The notes below the pieces were generated by a model, which was not told where the DNA came from, made no database searches, and worked only from the letters and a program-made list of their open reading frames with translations. A stretch of DNA of 64,000 bases, from positions 248,001-312,000 of the forward strand of contig NZ_JNKZ01000004.1 in NCBI RefSeq assembly GCF_000702265.1, given 5' to 3'. Shown piece after piece: positions 1 through 8,163 of this stretch. The stretch comes from Butyrivibrio sp. NC2002 (lineage in GTDB: Bacteria > Bacillota > Clostridia > Lachnospirales > Lachnospiraceae). The first letter of the stretch is position 1. Each line of letters opens with the position of its first letter. Position numbers and translations under genes: made by a program.

Positions 1-16
1 ATATCAGAATTATCAC

Positions 17-148
17 TTAATACACTTCCATATCCTTGCGTTTATTCACAGTTGGGTTTACCGCATTTATTGAATTCTTCAGGGACTGATACATGCCCTC
101 AGTGATTTCCATTTCTGCGAACTCATTACACAAGCTTTTCCATCCTTC
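17..148 (-). pseudogene. 3' remnant of an unrecognised gene
   Basis: An open frame without a start codon encodes about 43 residues of ordinary protein-like composition and ends in TAA. It begins right after a stop codon and lies 9 bases downstream of the zinc-ribbon gene. No family is recognised. It reads as a leftover 3' end, one of many in this window. It could also be chance open frame. Confidence 0.3.
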
Positions 149-157
149 TTACGTCTA

Positions 158-535
158 TCAAAACCTCGTTCCACATTTCGGACAAAAATCAAAATCCTCA
201 GTTGTCTCATATCCGCACTGCCTGCATCTCTTATAGCCGGTAGTAAATCCTCTTCCACCGCTTACCTGAGTCAGATGGCTTGGCAAGATTTCTACCTCCT
301 CGCCCCTGGCAATCATCTTACCAATCTCCGGATCAAGCTCATAAACAGTTCCGCAGCAACTGGTCTGCACGTAGTAATGTCTGTTCCACTTGAAAGTCGG
401 TATAAAGAAAAGAGACAGCACTGTATATGTCATGAACACATTGAATCGTCCATATTTCCCGCAGATGGAACAGGTGATCAGCTGATTAAAATCAAAATCT
501 TTCCTTCCATCTGTAATTCCCATGATAAAAAACAT
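158..535 (-). CDS. zinc-ribbon protein
   Basis: A 125-residue protein with two cysteine clusters: CSIC near residue 22 and a C-terminal zinc ribbon (CRQC at about 104-107 paired with CPKC at about 118-121). A short hydrophobic stretch lies between, around residues 35-47. Zinc-ribbon domains of this type usually mediate protein or nucleic-acid contacts; no enzymatic role is visible. The ATG has AAGGAG 12 bases upstream; an in-frame ATG four codons later is possible but has no better ribosome site. It lies just downstream of a deformylase remnant. The coding call is good, the function is unknown. Confidence 0.7.
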   Translation of the reverse strand: MFFIMGITDGRKDFDFNQLITCSICGKYGRFNVFMTYTVLSLFFIPTFKWNRHYYVQTSCCGTVYELDPEIGKMIARGEEVEILPSHLTQVSGGRGFTTGYKRCRQCGYETTEDFDFCPKCGTRF

Positions 536-557
536 TTATCTCTTCACTCCTTCTCCA

Positions 558-734
558 TCAAATAAGCACCCCTGAAAAATGATCGATTTCATGCTGGATT
601 ATCTGTGCCGTAAAGCCGTTGTATTTCCCATGTTTCCCCCTTACTTTAACTCTGTAATAGTCTCTCCGGTCAGCTGTTCCATACTCAATAACCCCCACAA
701 CAGCAGGATCAAGAGTTGTTTTTATACGAATCAC
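558..734 (-). pseudogene. def: peptide deformylase C-terminal fragment
   Basis: Reading the minus strand from 734 gives about 58 codons ending in TGA at 558. The C-terminal part carries QHEIDHFSGVLI, the HExxH metal-binding motif 3 region of peptide deformylase, preceded by the expected RVKVRG-type strand. The motif 1 (GxGLAAxQ) and motif 2 (EGCLS) parts are absent: the frame is closed by a stop just upstream, which overlaps the end of the sugar acetyltransferase gene. Without the first two motifs it cannot be an active deformylase. It is a remnant of an accessory def copy. Confidence 0.8.
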
Positions 735-1342
735 TTATAGTCATCCACATCAAATTTTCTGTCTTTGAAATAATAATCCCTGTCATCTTCAGTGATTTCC
801 CTGATTATTCTGCAAGGAGCTCCTACAGCAATAACATTATCCGGCAGATCCTTCGTAACGACACTTCCTGCTCCGATAACAACGTTATTTCCTATCGTTA
901 CTCCCGGCATAATGCAGGTATTTCCACCAATCCACACGTTATCACCGATAGTTATGTCAATACCATATTCATATCCCGAATTGCGAGAATCAGGATGAAT
1001 CGGATGTCCAGCCGTGTATATGGAAACATTTGGAGCAATCTGGGCATTATCGCCAATCCTGACTTTTCCAACATCAAGAACAACTAAATTATAATTGGCA
1101 AAGAAATTCTCTCCAACCTCTATGTTGTAGCCATAATCGCAGTGAAAAGGTGCTTCTATATTCACATATTCTCCTGTTTTTCCGAGTATTTCCTTAAGCA
1201 GCTTGTCCTTCTCCGAACTGTTCTCTGGATCCAGGTTGTTGAATCTAAATATTCTCTTTTTGTTTTCCATCCGTTCTTCGCTAAGCCCATCCATCCAAGC
1301 TTTGTATGGGAGATTAGCAAGCATCCTTTCTTTTTGGTTCAT
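731..1342 (-). CDS. sugar O-acetyltransferase (maltose/galactoside acetyltransferase family)
   Basis: A 203-residue left-handed beta-helix acetyltransferase of the Maa/LacA family, which uses acetyl-CoA to acetylate the 6-hydroxyl of free sugars. The N-terminal mac domain (Kxxm LANLPYKAWM region) is followed by hexapeptide repeats, including IGDNAQIAPNVSIYTAGHP with the likely catalytic histidine in TAGHP, and IGNNVVIGAGSVVTKDLP near the end. Length matches the family. The start at 1342 is chosen because AGGAGA lies 7 bases upstream; an ATG seven codons earlier has no such site. Substrate cannot be told from sequence. No operon partner is evident. Confidence 0.9.
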   Translation of the reverse strand: MNQKERMLANLPYKAWMDGLSEERMENKKRIFRFNNLDPENSSEKDKLLKEILGKTGEYVNIEAPFHCDYGYNIEVGENFFANYNLVVLDVGKVRIGDNAQIAPNVSIYTAGHPIHPDSRNSGYEYGIDITIGDNVWIGGNTCIMPGVTIGNNVVIGAGSVVTKDLPDNVIAVGAPCRIIREITEDDRDYYFKDRKFDVDDYK

Positions 1343-1420
1343 TTTATTTCTCCTGTAAATCACGAACTGTATTTTCTACATGTTTTGCTTCGCAGCTCTC
1401 ATTGTCTATATAACTGAAAG

Positions 1421-2197
1421 TTATGAATTCATCTCATCAACAACGTCCGCCGGCTTTACAGTCATTTCTACCCATGCCGGAATAAAACCGCTTTTAGCCG
1501 CATTTCTGGCTGATCTGATGTTTGACCATGCAGAGCAATAGAACGGAACTTTTCCCCGATTTAGAATCTCTTTTGCCAGTTTGCTAGTCAGTGCTGATGC
1601 AATCCCTTTTTGCCTGTATTCCGGCAGAACGTCTATGCCTATCTGCCACATTTCATCGCAATCTGCTGAACAGGCCGCAAAACCAATCAATCTGCCATTA
1701 TCGTATGCTCCAATACCCAGCATATCCAGATGGCTGCGATCCTTGCATAGTGCATTACTCCATTCAGGCAGGTACAAATTCTTGAAATCATCCTGTCCAA
1801 GTATTCTTGTCTCATATAAACATTGTATATTGGGAATCCTCTCCACATCAGGAAGGTAGTACTCCGCCATAAAACATATCTTGTACCCACGCTCTGCAAG
1901 ACGTTCCTCAAGCCAGTGCATATTTGGAGTCTCAAAAAGATGGTAGAACTCATATTTTTCTATGTATTCAGAAACCAGATCTTCCACTTCGCCCATTGTG
2001 GCAGCTACAACATTATTACCATAAGAAACAAAGTTGCAGGTGATTGGTTCTTTATAATACCTGCGTGCCTTTTCTCCTAAGCAAAACTTACATATTATAT
2101 TTTTCTCAGATAAAAAATCCTCCGCTTTACATCCTATATCTTCAGCGGATTGTCTTATTGCGATTTCTTTAATCTCTTTATTTGTCAGCATTTTCAT
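1421..2197 (-). CDS. GNAT family N-acetyltransferase
   Basis: A protein of about 258 residues with the GNAT fold in its C-terminal half. The acetyl-CoA binding motif A is seen as IDVLPEYRQKGIASAL, with the final strand containing SARNAAKSGF. The N-terminal 130 residues are less typical and may be a second, degenerate GNAT half. An upstream in-frame ATG at 2278 exists, but that extension runs through the end of an unrelated gene remnant, while the ATG at 2197 has GAGAGGA upstream; 2197 is preferred. Substrate is unknown. Confidence 0.8.
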   Translation of the reverse strand: MKMLTNKEIKEIAIRQSAEDIGCKAEDFLSEKNIICKFCLGEKARRYYKEPITCNFVSYGNNVVAATMGEVEDLVSEYIEKYEFYHLFETPNMHWLEERLAERGYKICFMAEYYLPDVERIPNIQCLYETRILGQDDFKNLYLPEWSNALCKDRSHLDMLGIGAYDNGRLIGFAACSADCDEMWQIGIDVLPEYRQKGIASALTSKLAKEILNRGKVPFYCSAWSNIRSARNAAKSGFIPAWVEMTVKPADVVDEMNS

Positions 2198-2231
2198 ATT
2201 CGAATAAATCCTCTCTATTATCGGAGATTTA

Positions 2232-2397
2232 TCAGTTGTTTTTCTTGTACCTCTTATATGTTGGATGAGAATCTCCATAGGTAAAAGAAACTGTGCTCAG
2301 ATCCAAATCTGCTGTATCTATCACTATATGATCGCAGTCTTCGAACCAGCTCTGTGTTCTCTTTTTGTTTAGTAAGAACAATCCAATCTCACCTATC
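2232..2397 (-). pseudogene. 3' remnant related to the 34.9-kb unknown protein
   Basis: A start-less open frame of about 54 codons between the two GNAT genes. It contains VSFTYGDSHPTY, which shares the stretch VSFTYGDS with the intact unknown protein at 34853-35194. The residues before it (DCDHIVIDTADLDL) resemble a small-kinase C-terminus or the linker of that unknown family. It looks like a leftover C-terminal segment, possibly of a fused gene. The similarity is only eight identical residues in a row plus context, so the relationship is suggestive. Confidence 0.45.
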
Positions 2398-2937
2398 TGA
2401 TCTTAGAATTGCATACCAACTGGAATCATTAAGTCCCTGGTTGTTAATATCTGAGCTACGGAGTGTCCCTTCGTACTTCATTCCACATTTTTTCATGACC
2501 ATACCGGAGTGTGGATTATTAACATCATGCCTTGATTCGATACGATTTGCTTCCACTTTGTCAAAAAAGAAATCTATGACTGCTTTTAATGTTTCAGATG
2601 TAATACCCTGATTCCACCAACACTTTCCGATACAGTATCCGATATGGATCATGTTTATACTCTCTTTCATACCAACTGCAGAGATACTGCCTATCGGTTC
2701 ATCTATTTCTTTTAGAACAATGGCCCACTGATAGTACCTTTCATCCTTATATGAATCCACCCACTGTTTTAAAATCTCTTTTGTAACATCCACCGTTCCA
2801 TGAGGTGGCCAAGTCAGATACTTAGTAACTTCTTCGTCATTTGCCCAGTTCTTAAACATGGCATCGGCGTCTTCACTCTTGAATTGTCTCAGTATAAGCC
2901 TTTCTGTTTCGATTGTCTGTGTCCCACAATGCTTCAT
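2389..2937 (-). CDS. RimJ/RimL-type GNAT acetyltransferase
   Basis: A 182-residue GNAT of the ribosomal-protein/amino-group acetyltransferase type. ETERLILRQFKSEDADAMF at the N terminus is the family signature, and the acetyl-CoA loop region (IGYCIGKCWWNQGITSE) and N-P-xSGMVMKKCGM near residue 140-152 fit. Enzymes of this subgroup acetylate protein N-termini or small amines; the substrate is not predictable. It is a stand-alone gene with the same orientation as its neighbours, and its end overlaps the frame of a gene remnant. Confidence 0.9.
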   Translation of the reverse strand: MKHCGTQTIETERLILRQFKSEDADAMFKNWANDEEVTKYLTWPPHGTVDVTKEILKQWVDSYKDERYYQWAIVLKEIDEPIGSISAVGMKESINMIHIGYCIGKCWWNQGITSETLKAVIDFFFDKVEANRIESRHDVNNPHSGMVMKKCGMKYEGTLRSSDINNQGLNDSSWYAILRSDR

Positions 2938-3007
2938 CTTATCCTACTCTCCCTCGTATTTCCTATCATCTTTTCCGACAACTTATGGATTATCATACCT
3001 TTTTCAG

Positions 3008-3063
3008 ACAAAAATAAAATAGCTCCGGACATCAACTAATCAAATCTTGATTCCAGAGCTATT
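3008..3063 (-). terminator. terminator after higA
   Basis: Eight-base arms (AATAGCTC with GAGCTATT on the minus strand) are followed by TTTTATTTTT. It lies five bases past the higA stop and ends the higBA transcript. Confidence 0.7.
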
Positions 3064-3067
3064 ACAA

Positions 3068-3364
3068 TCATCCCTCTTTTACTGCGTCCAGAGGAAAGGG
3101 TATTACATTTGATGGTTCATTTTGCTGTGCTATCCATAGCGTCAGTTTCTGCTGCATATTCATCCAGCTTTCTGGAGATGTATTAGTTGCCTTGCTTATC
3201 CTTATGGTCATTTCCGGGCTAAGAGAAGCTTTCTCATTAACAAACTCTGACAATGCTTTTCTACTTACTCCTAGCATTCTCGCTGCATCGGTAACTGTGA
3301 GATTCAATGGTTTCATTACATCTTCCAAGAATACATTTCCTGGATGTGTCGGTCTTCTAGTCAT
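3068..3364 (-). CDS. higA: HigA-family antitoxin
   Basis: A 98-residue XRE-type helix-turn-helix protein with the HigA opening RRPTHPGNVFLEDVMKPLNLT and a HTH around residues 22-60 (VTDAARMLGVSRKALSEFVN). HigA binds and neutralises the HigB mRNA interferase and represses the pair through a palindromic operator. It is the second gene after higB, 17 bases downstream, as usual for higBA. The antitoxin looks intact although the toxin start is broken. Confidence 0.92.
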   Translation of the reverse strand: MTRRPTHPGNVFLEDVMKPLNLTVTDAARMLGVSRKALSEFVNEKASLSPEMTIRISKATNTSPESWMNMQQKLTLWIAQQNEPSNVIPFPLDAVKEG

Positions 3365-3381
3365 GTATTTTTCCTCCTTCC

Positions 3382-3660
3382 TCAGTGATAGTCCATGTAG
3401 TCTACAAGAAATGCATCCTGACCCTCAAAGTAAAAAATCATTCTCCAATTACCATTGACGGTAACAGACCACATATCCTGCTTATCACCTTTAAGTGGGT
3501 GTAATCTATACCCAGGCAAGTTCATATCTTGAGCACTGGTGCTGGCATCCAATCGGTCAAGCATTCTCGCTAATTTCGGTGCATGATCTGGCTGAATTCC
3601 CTTCTTTGAACCAGTTTCATAGAAATCTTTTAAGCCTTTATGTGCAAACGATTATATCAT
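3382..3660 (-). pseudogene. higB: HigB toxin gene with stop at codon 3
   Basis: From the ATG at 3660 the frame reads ATG ATA TAA, then continues as SFAHKGLKDFYETGSKKGIQ and on to a complete HigB/RelE-type C-terminus (WSVTVNGNWRMIFYF, then DAFLVDYMDYH). HigB proteins of this type begin MIKSFxHKGL, so codon 3 appears changed from AAA to TAA. No alternative start codon lies in frame before the internal ATG at 3564, which would give a 60-residue protein lacking the first helices. The toxin is therefore most likely silent. Everything after codon 3 is open and conserved, so the change is recent or an artefact. Confidence 0.85.
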
Positions 3661-3672
3661 GTTATTATTATA

Positions 3673-3690
3673 ACCTGTAACGTTACAGGT
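3673..3690. promoter_or_regulatory. 18-bp perfect palindrome, likely HigA operator
   Basis: ACCTGTAACGTTACAGGT is a perfect palindrome, 13 bases upstream of the higB start codon. Position and symmetry fit the autoregulatory operator bound by HigA dimers. Binding itself is inferred. Confidence 0.7.
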
Positions 3691-3893
3691 GCCAAACTCC
3701 CTTTCTGTATTATTTACCTTCTCCAGAATCTGATATTAAGCAAAATAGTTATAACTGTTCCAACACCAGTAATTATCAGCCGCGTGTTCATAGGTGTCAC
3801 ATCACTTCAAAGTTAAGTGCAACATCACAATCGGTAATATTACACCATCTTCCTAATTATTGCTTGCATTGATAATTTCTTCTGCCATATCCA

Positions 3894-4442
3894 TCATTCC
3901 AATCTTAAGGTTTCTGAGCATACCCTTGCCATATATTCAGGAGATTCTTTCATACCGTTTTTTATCCATGTCAGCGACACTTCCCATAAGCCGGCAGCAA
4001 TACCTCTGGCAATGTATTCATGTTGGGAAGCGTATTCGCTGTCTGAGGCAATAGACAAGGCATTATAGAACATATCCGTAAAAGAGATATTTGAATTACG
4101 GATAAGTACACACATGTCTTTATCGGAGTGCAGCCTTGAAAACACCTTTAAAAACCACTCATATGTGTTACTTTTCTGCAACACTCCTGTCAGAGAAGCG
4201 CTGAGCTCGTCAGTTATGTTTTTTGTAATGTCCTGAATGATAGCCTCTTTTGAAGGATAATTTCTGTAGACAGAAGCTCTTGAAGCTCCTGATTTTTTTA
4301 TTATCATGGTCATATTTATATCTTTGTACGGATGCTCTTTCATCAATCCGATCAGCGCATCACAGATGCATTCTTTAGTAATTCTGTTGGACTCCTTATT
4401 TGACATTCTTCGTATATTTCTTTTTTCAAGCTCTGTGGACAT
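3894..4442 (-). CDS. TetR/AcrR-family regulator of radical SAM module 1
   Basis: A protein of about 182 residues. Residues 15-65 form a TetR HTH (RITKECICDALIGLMKEHPY, then IIKKSGASRASVYRNYPSKEAI); the rest is the ligand-binding helical domain. It is divergent from the radical SAM gene at 4588, with a shared 145-base control region. The second module's TetR at 31672 is clearly homologous (shared RMNNKESN/RMSNKESN leader and RNY-KE region). The start is placed at 4442; an ATG eight codons earlier lacks a clear ribosome site. It probably represses itself and the enzyme; the ligand is unknown. Confidence 0.85.
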   Translation of the reverse strand: MSTELEKRNIRRMSNKESNRITKECICDALIGLMKEHPYKDINMTMIIKKSGASRASVYRNYPSKEAIIQDITKNITDELSASLTGVLQKSNTYEWFLKVFSRLHSDKDMCVLIRNSNISFTDMFYNALSIASDSEYASQHEYIARGIAAGLWEVSLTWIKNGMKESPEYMARVCSETLRLE

Positions 4443-4544
4443 TTTGGCCTCCATTTGTATTGTCACGACATTTTGTAAAATTATGTATCAAATACGCACA
4501 ACATATTGTTTGACATTTGTATAGATGATATAACTGTATTATCA

Positions 4545-4559
4545 GACAAATGTTTTGTC
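4545..4559. promoter_or_regulatory. inverted repeat between TetR and radical SAM gene
   Basis: GACAAA-TGT-TTTGTC lies in the divergent promoter, 28 bases before the radical SAM start. Related half sites (GACATTTTGT near 4468 and GACATTTGT near 4512) occur in the same interval. These are good candidates for TetR operators. Confidence 0.5.
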
Positions 4560-4587
4560 AATATACATAAAAATACTGGGAGACGAT

Positions 4588-6081
4588 ATGAACACATTTA
4601 CAAATATTTCACATGCAGCGCAAAGACAAGCTTTTAGTGTCCTGATAGACAAATTCCTTGGCCATCTTGATAAGACTGAGGACCGCACCAAAACATACTT
4701 AAAGCTCGTTGATGAAGCAGAACGCTTTTGGGGAAAAAAGGCTGCTGATCCTGAAAAACTGGAAGCTGTTAGACGTGCATTTAAGGATCCGGATAACCGC
4801 TGGGTAAACTTTATAAACAGAGTATTGGATGAAACTGATCCGCATGTAGCCAAAATGACCATGCTCAATCTGGGGTACGAGGCTTTCTTCAGGGGAACAA
4901 AGACTATACGGAAGAACAGGGAAAAATACGGCTGTAACATACCATGGCTTATACTTTTTGATCCTACTTCTGCCTGCAATATGCACTGTAAAGGATGCTG
5001 GTCAGGCACTTATGGACCAAAGAACAATTTGTCTTTTGCCGATATGGATAAGATAGTAACTCAGGGAAAAGAGCTGGGCGTGTATCTCTATATGATGACA
5101 GGTGGAGAGCCCCTTGTCAGGAAGGCAGATATACTTAAGCTTGCAGAAAAGCATAATGATGTGCAATTCGGAATATATAGTAATTCAACTCTTGTGGATG
5201 ATGATTTTTGTAAAGAGGTTGTACGGCTGGGAAATATTACATTCATGCTTTCCATAGAGGGGACACCTGAAACTAATGATGCAAGAAGAGGAATCGGTCA
5301 TTATGATGCAGTGATGAATGCAATGTCTCTTTTCAAAAAATACGGGATTCTCTTTGGTACATCTATTTGCTATACAAGAAATAATATTGAAGCCGTGACA
5401 AATCCTGAATTTATAAAGTATATTGCAGAAAAAGGCGCGAGATTTGGCTTTTTCTTCCACTATATGCCGGTTGGAAATAATGCGGTACCGGAGCTGATGC
5501 CTACCGTAGAACAGAGAAAGCTGATGATAGAACGTATCAGATGGATTCGCTCAAACGAATGTGATACAGGCTTCTTTCCGATGGATTTTCAGAATGACGG
5601 AGAAGCTGTAGGTGGATGTATTGCAGGTGGAAGGAATTATTTCCATATTAACTCAAACGGAGATGCAGAACCTTGCGTTTTCATCCATTTTTCAAACACT
5701 AATATACATGACAATTCTATTTTGGAAATGCTAAAGAGTCCGCTTTTCATGGAATATCATAAGGGACAGCCCTTTAATAAAAATCACTTAAGACCGTGTC
5801 CGATGCTCGAAAATCCAAAACTTCTAAGGGAGATGGTGGAAAGATCAAAAGCACATGGCACAAATGAAGAATCGGATGAGAGTGTAGAGCATTTATGTGC
5901 AAAGTGTGATGACTATGCTCTCAAGTGGGCCCCTGTTGCCGATGAGATTTGGAAATCGCAGCCACATCAAAAAAAGAAGTATGAAAATTATGCACCGGCT
6001 AATAGGATAGAAAATGATAATCTTATGAAATTTGAAGAGAAGAAAACAGACCTTGCCAAAGATTTCAAAAAACATGCATGA
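4588..6081 (+). CDS. radical SAM enzyme, module 1
   Basis: A 497-residue radical SAM protein. The iron-sulfur/SAM motif is CNMHCKGC with cysteines at about 130, 134 and 137, followed by the GGEP motif (MMTGGEPL). The N-terminal 120 residues are a helical extension, and the C-terminal part has several cysteines (GGCIAGG, EPCVF, RPCPM, CAKC) that suggest an auxiliary cluster in a SPASM/twitch-like domain. It is very similar over its whole length to the enzyme at 30021-31508. The start is at 4588 because GGGAGA precedes it by four bases. It is divergent from a TetR gene and ends at a strong terminator. The reaction is unknown. Confidence 0.9.
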   Translation: MNTFTNISHAAQRQAFSVLIDKFLGHLDKTEDRTKTYLKLVDEAERFWGKKAADPEKLEAVRRAFKDPDNRWVNFINRVLDETDPHVAKMTMLNLGYEAFFRGTKTIRKNREKYGCNIPWLILFDPTSACNMHCKGCWSGTYGPKNNLSFADMDKIVTQGKELGVYLYMMTGGEPLVRKADILKLAEKHNDVQFGIYSNSTLVDDDFCKEVVRLGNITFMLSIEGTPETNDARRGIGHYDAVMNAMSLFKKYGILFGTSICYTRNNIEAVTNPEFIKYIAEKGARFGFFFHYMPVGNNAVPELMPTVEQRKLMIERIRWIRSNECDTGFFPMDFQNDGEAVGGCIAGGRNYFHINSNGDAEPCVFIHFSNTNIHDNSILEMLKSPLFMEYHKGQPFNKNHLRPCPMLENPKLLREMVERSKAHGTNEESDESVEHLCAKCDDYALKWAPVADEIWKSQPHQKKKYENYAPANRIENDNLMKFEEKKTDLAKDFKKHA

Positions 6082-6128
6082 TTATAGATAAGCGTTCTGG
6101 AAAATTAACAACAAGATATAAGATGCGG

Positions 6129-6157
6129 AAAAGAGCCGTCCTTAGGCGGCTCTTTTT
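6129..6157 (+). terminator. rho-independent terminator after radical SAM gene
   Basis: Ten-base arms AAAAGAGCCG and CGGCTCTTTT enclose TCCTTAGG, followed by T. The A-rich left arm means it can also serve the converging permease operon. Confidence 0.85.
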
Positions 6158-6224
6158 CCACATCGTTTTCTCCAAGATACCATTTCATAAAACGATTCAA
6201 GTATTTCATTTTTTCCCCTATATA

Positions 6225-7070
6225 TTAGTTTTTCATACCAGTCAGTACTATACCTTCTACAAAGCTCTTTTGCCCAAATATATAGATTACTATACCAGGC
6301 AGAATAGTCATAAAAGTGGCTGCCATAGCCATGGGCCAGTTTGTTCCAAAAGAGCCTGTGAAATTGGTGAGTGCAATGGCAAAAGTAAACTTGCTCATAC
6401 TGTTAATGTAGATTATCTGCTGGAGCATATCATTCCAAATCTGTATAAATAACATCATTCCAACAACAACTACTGCTGGCTTGATCGCAGGAACAAGAAT
6501 TGTCCACAATATCCTCATGCGGCTGGCCCCATCTATTGATGCAGCTTCATCAAGATCCCTGGGGATTGTCATAAGAAACTGCCTGATCAGGAAGATGTTA
6601 AAGAATCCTCCACCTGTTAAAAACGGCAGGATCAGAGGCCAATATGTGTCACCAAGTCCTAAGAATTTTGTCCACACAATATAAAGTGGAATCAGCGTAA
6701 CCATGCCTGGAAGAAGAATTGTGCTGACACAGATCTTAAATATAAGATTTTTGCCTCTAAACCTTAGTCTGGCAAAGGCGTAGCCACAAAAGATGGCAGT
6801 AATAACACCAAATGTCACAGCCGGAATGATAATCAAAAAGGTGTTTTTAAAATATGTCCAGTATTCGAAGGTCTGAAGGGTCTTGGTGTAGTTGGACCAT
6901 AGCCACTCTGTTGGAATAAAGGATGGCGGATAAGCGTTGACCTGCGCAACACTCATAAGTGAAGATCTGAATATCCACCATATTGGAAGGAGTGTCAGAA
7001 ATGCAAAAAATAAGGCAATCAATGTTACAACTGAGCGGTTTGCCAGTTTCCTTTTTTCTTTTCCTGTCAT
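6225..7070 (-). CDS. sugar ABC transporter permease, MalG type
   Basis: A 281-residue inner-membrane permease of the carbohydrate CUT1 family with about six membrane segments. The EAA loop that docks on the ATPase is visible as DEAASIDGASRMRILWTIL-type sequence near residue 185. It is the last gene of the operon that begins with the GH127 enzyme. The start at 7070 has GGGGGAG just upstream; a longer form from 7097 would overlap the preceding gene. No ATPase gene is present nearby, so a shared MsmK/UgpC-like ATPase elsewhere is expected. Confidence 0.92.
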   Translation of the reverse strand: MTGKEKRKLANRSVVTLIALFFAFLTLLPIWWIFRSSLMSVAQVNAYPPSFIPTEWLWSNYTKTLQTFEYWTYFKNTFLIIIPAVTFGVITAIFCGYAFARLRFRGKNLIFKICVSTILLPGMVTLIPLYIVWTKFLGLGDTYWPLILPFLTGGGFFNIFLIRQFLMTIPRDLDEAASIDGASRMRILWTILVPAIKPAVVVVGMMLFIQIWNDMLQQIIYINSMSKFTFAIALTNFTGSFGTNWPMAMAATFMTILPGIVIYIFGQKSFVEGIVLTGMKN

Positions 7071-7086
7071 GTTTGCTCCCCCTTTC

Positions 7087-8052
7087 TCACGCTTCATCGC
7101 TAAAGATGCTATCTTTTTGAGTTACAAATAATACTATTGTAAAAATGCCTACTAGAACAAAGAATATAACTGAAAAAGCTGCTGCATATCCAAGCTTATT
7201 TTTTTCAAATCCATACATGTAGATAACATAAGATAAAAACATAGACTTCTTGTCCGGGCCGCCATTTGTAAGGGCTAGAGCCGGATTAACTACCTGCAGA
7301 TGTGTGATAAGAGCAGTCAATACATTATAAAAAATAATAGGCTTGATGCATGGAATAGTTATGTTCCAAAATCTCTGCCATGAGTTGGCTCCATCTATCT
7401 GAGCTGCTTCCTTGTACACAGTAGGTACATTTTGAAGTCCTGCAAGGAATATTACTATGAGATTTCCGCTGGCCCATACTGCGATGAGAACAAGGGCCGG
7501 TATTACCTGCCTTGGACTGTCCAAAAATCTCTGGGGTGGAATTCCTAGCATTCTGAAGATGAAGTTAAAGAGTCCATAGTTCTGCTCATAAAGCCATTGC
7601 CAGCCTTTGAAAACACCTATTGCCGGTAGCAGATAGGGTATAAAGAAAATAGATCTGAAGATAGTTCTTCCAAAAATATCCATGTTTAGAATAAGTGCTA
7701 TCACCAAAGAATAGATAACCGCGCCGATAACTGCCAAAAATGCATACAAAAGCGTTGCCTTTACAGCACTTGTAAAATACACATCTTTTGTAAAAATCCT
7801 AATGTAATTATCCAGACCCACAAATTCAGGGGTGGACAAACCATTATAGCTAAACAAACTAAGTACAAACACTGCTATGGTAGGAAGATAACTTATAAAG
7901 GTGATTCCAAGGAATGCCGGAATCAGGCACAAATAGGCACATCTTTCCTCTTTTCTATTATATTTGGACTGAGAAGTACGTATTTTTCTTTTGCTGGATG
8001 CTCTTTTCATACTCTTCGCCTCGCTTGTACTATATATCCCCGCAACTTCCAT
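7087..8052 (-). CDS. sugar ABC transporter permease, MalF type
   Basis: A 321-residue permease with about six membrane segments and the EAA motif (YKEAAQIDGANSWQRFWNIT) near the C-terminal third. With the MalG-type partner it forms the channel for the substrate delivered by the lipoprotein encoded just upstream. Two starts are credible: 8052 (GGGGAG 12 bases upstream) and 8010 (GAGG 8 bases upstream), the latter giving the more usual length of 307. The following permease begins 16 bases after its stop. Confidence 0.92.
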   Translation of the reverse strand: MEVAGIYSTSEAKSMKRASSKRKIRTSQSKYNRKEERCAYLCLIPAFLGITFISYLPTIAVFVLSLFSYNGLSTPEFVGLDNYIRIFTKDVYFTSAVKATLLYAFLAVIGAVIYSLVIALILNMDIFGRTIFRSIFFIPYLLPAIGVFKGWQWLYEQNYGLFNFIFRMLGIPPQRFLDSPRQVIPALVLIAVWASGNLIVIFLAGLQNVPTVYKEAAQIDGANSWQRFWNITIPCIKPIIFYNVLTALITHLQVVNPALALTNGGPDKKSMFLSYVIYMYGFEKNKLGYAAAFSVIFFVLVGIFTIVLFVTQKDSIFSDEA

Positions 8053-8163
8053 TGTATAATCTCTCTCCCCTGATATCAACGCCGGCGAAGGCAGTTATAC
8101 TGCACTTTTGACCATGTTTCATGGGGTATAATAAACTGTCTTCGCACGGCAATGTATTAATTG

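Noticed and set aside
275..565. Plus-strand ORF opposite the zinc-ribbon gene
   Set aside because: Shadow frame; no family features and the minus-strand gene has paired CxxC motifs and a ribosome site.
3691..3893. Small frame MNTRLIITGVGTVITILLNI
   Set aside because: Only about 25 codons, no ribosome site, no partner; treated as chance or an unrecognisable remnant.
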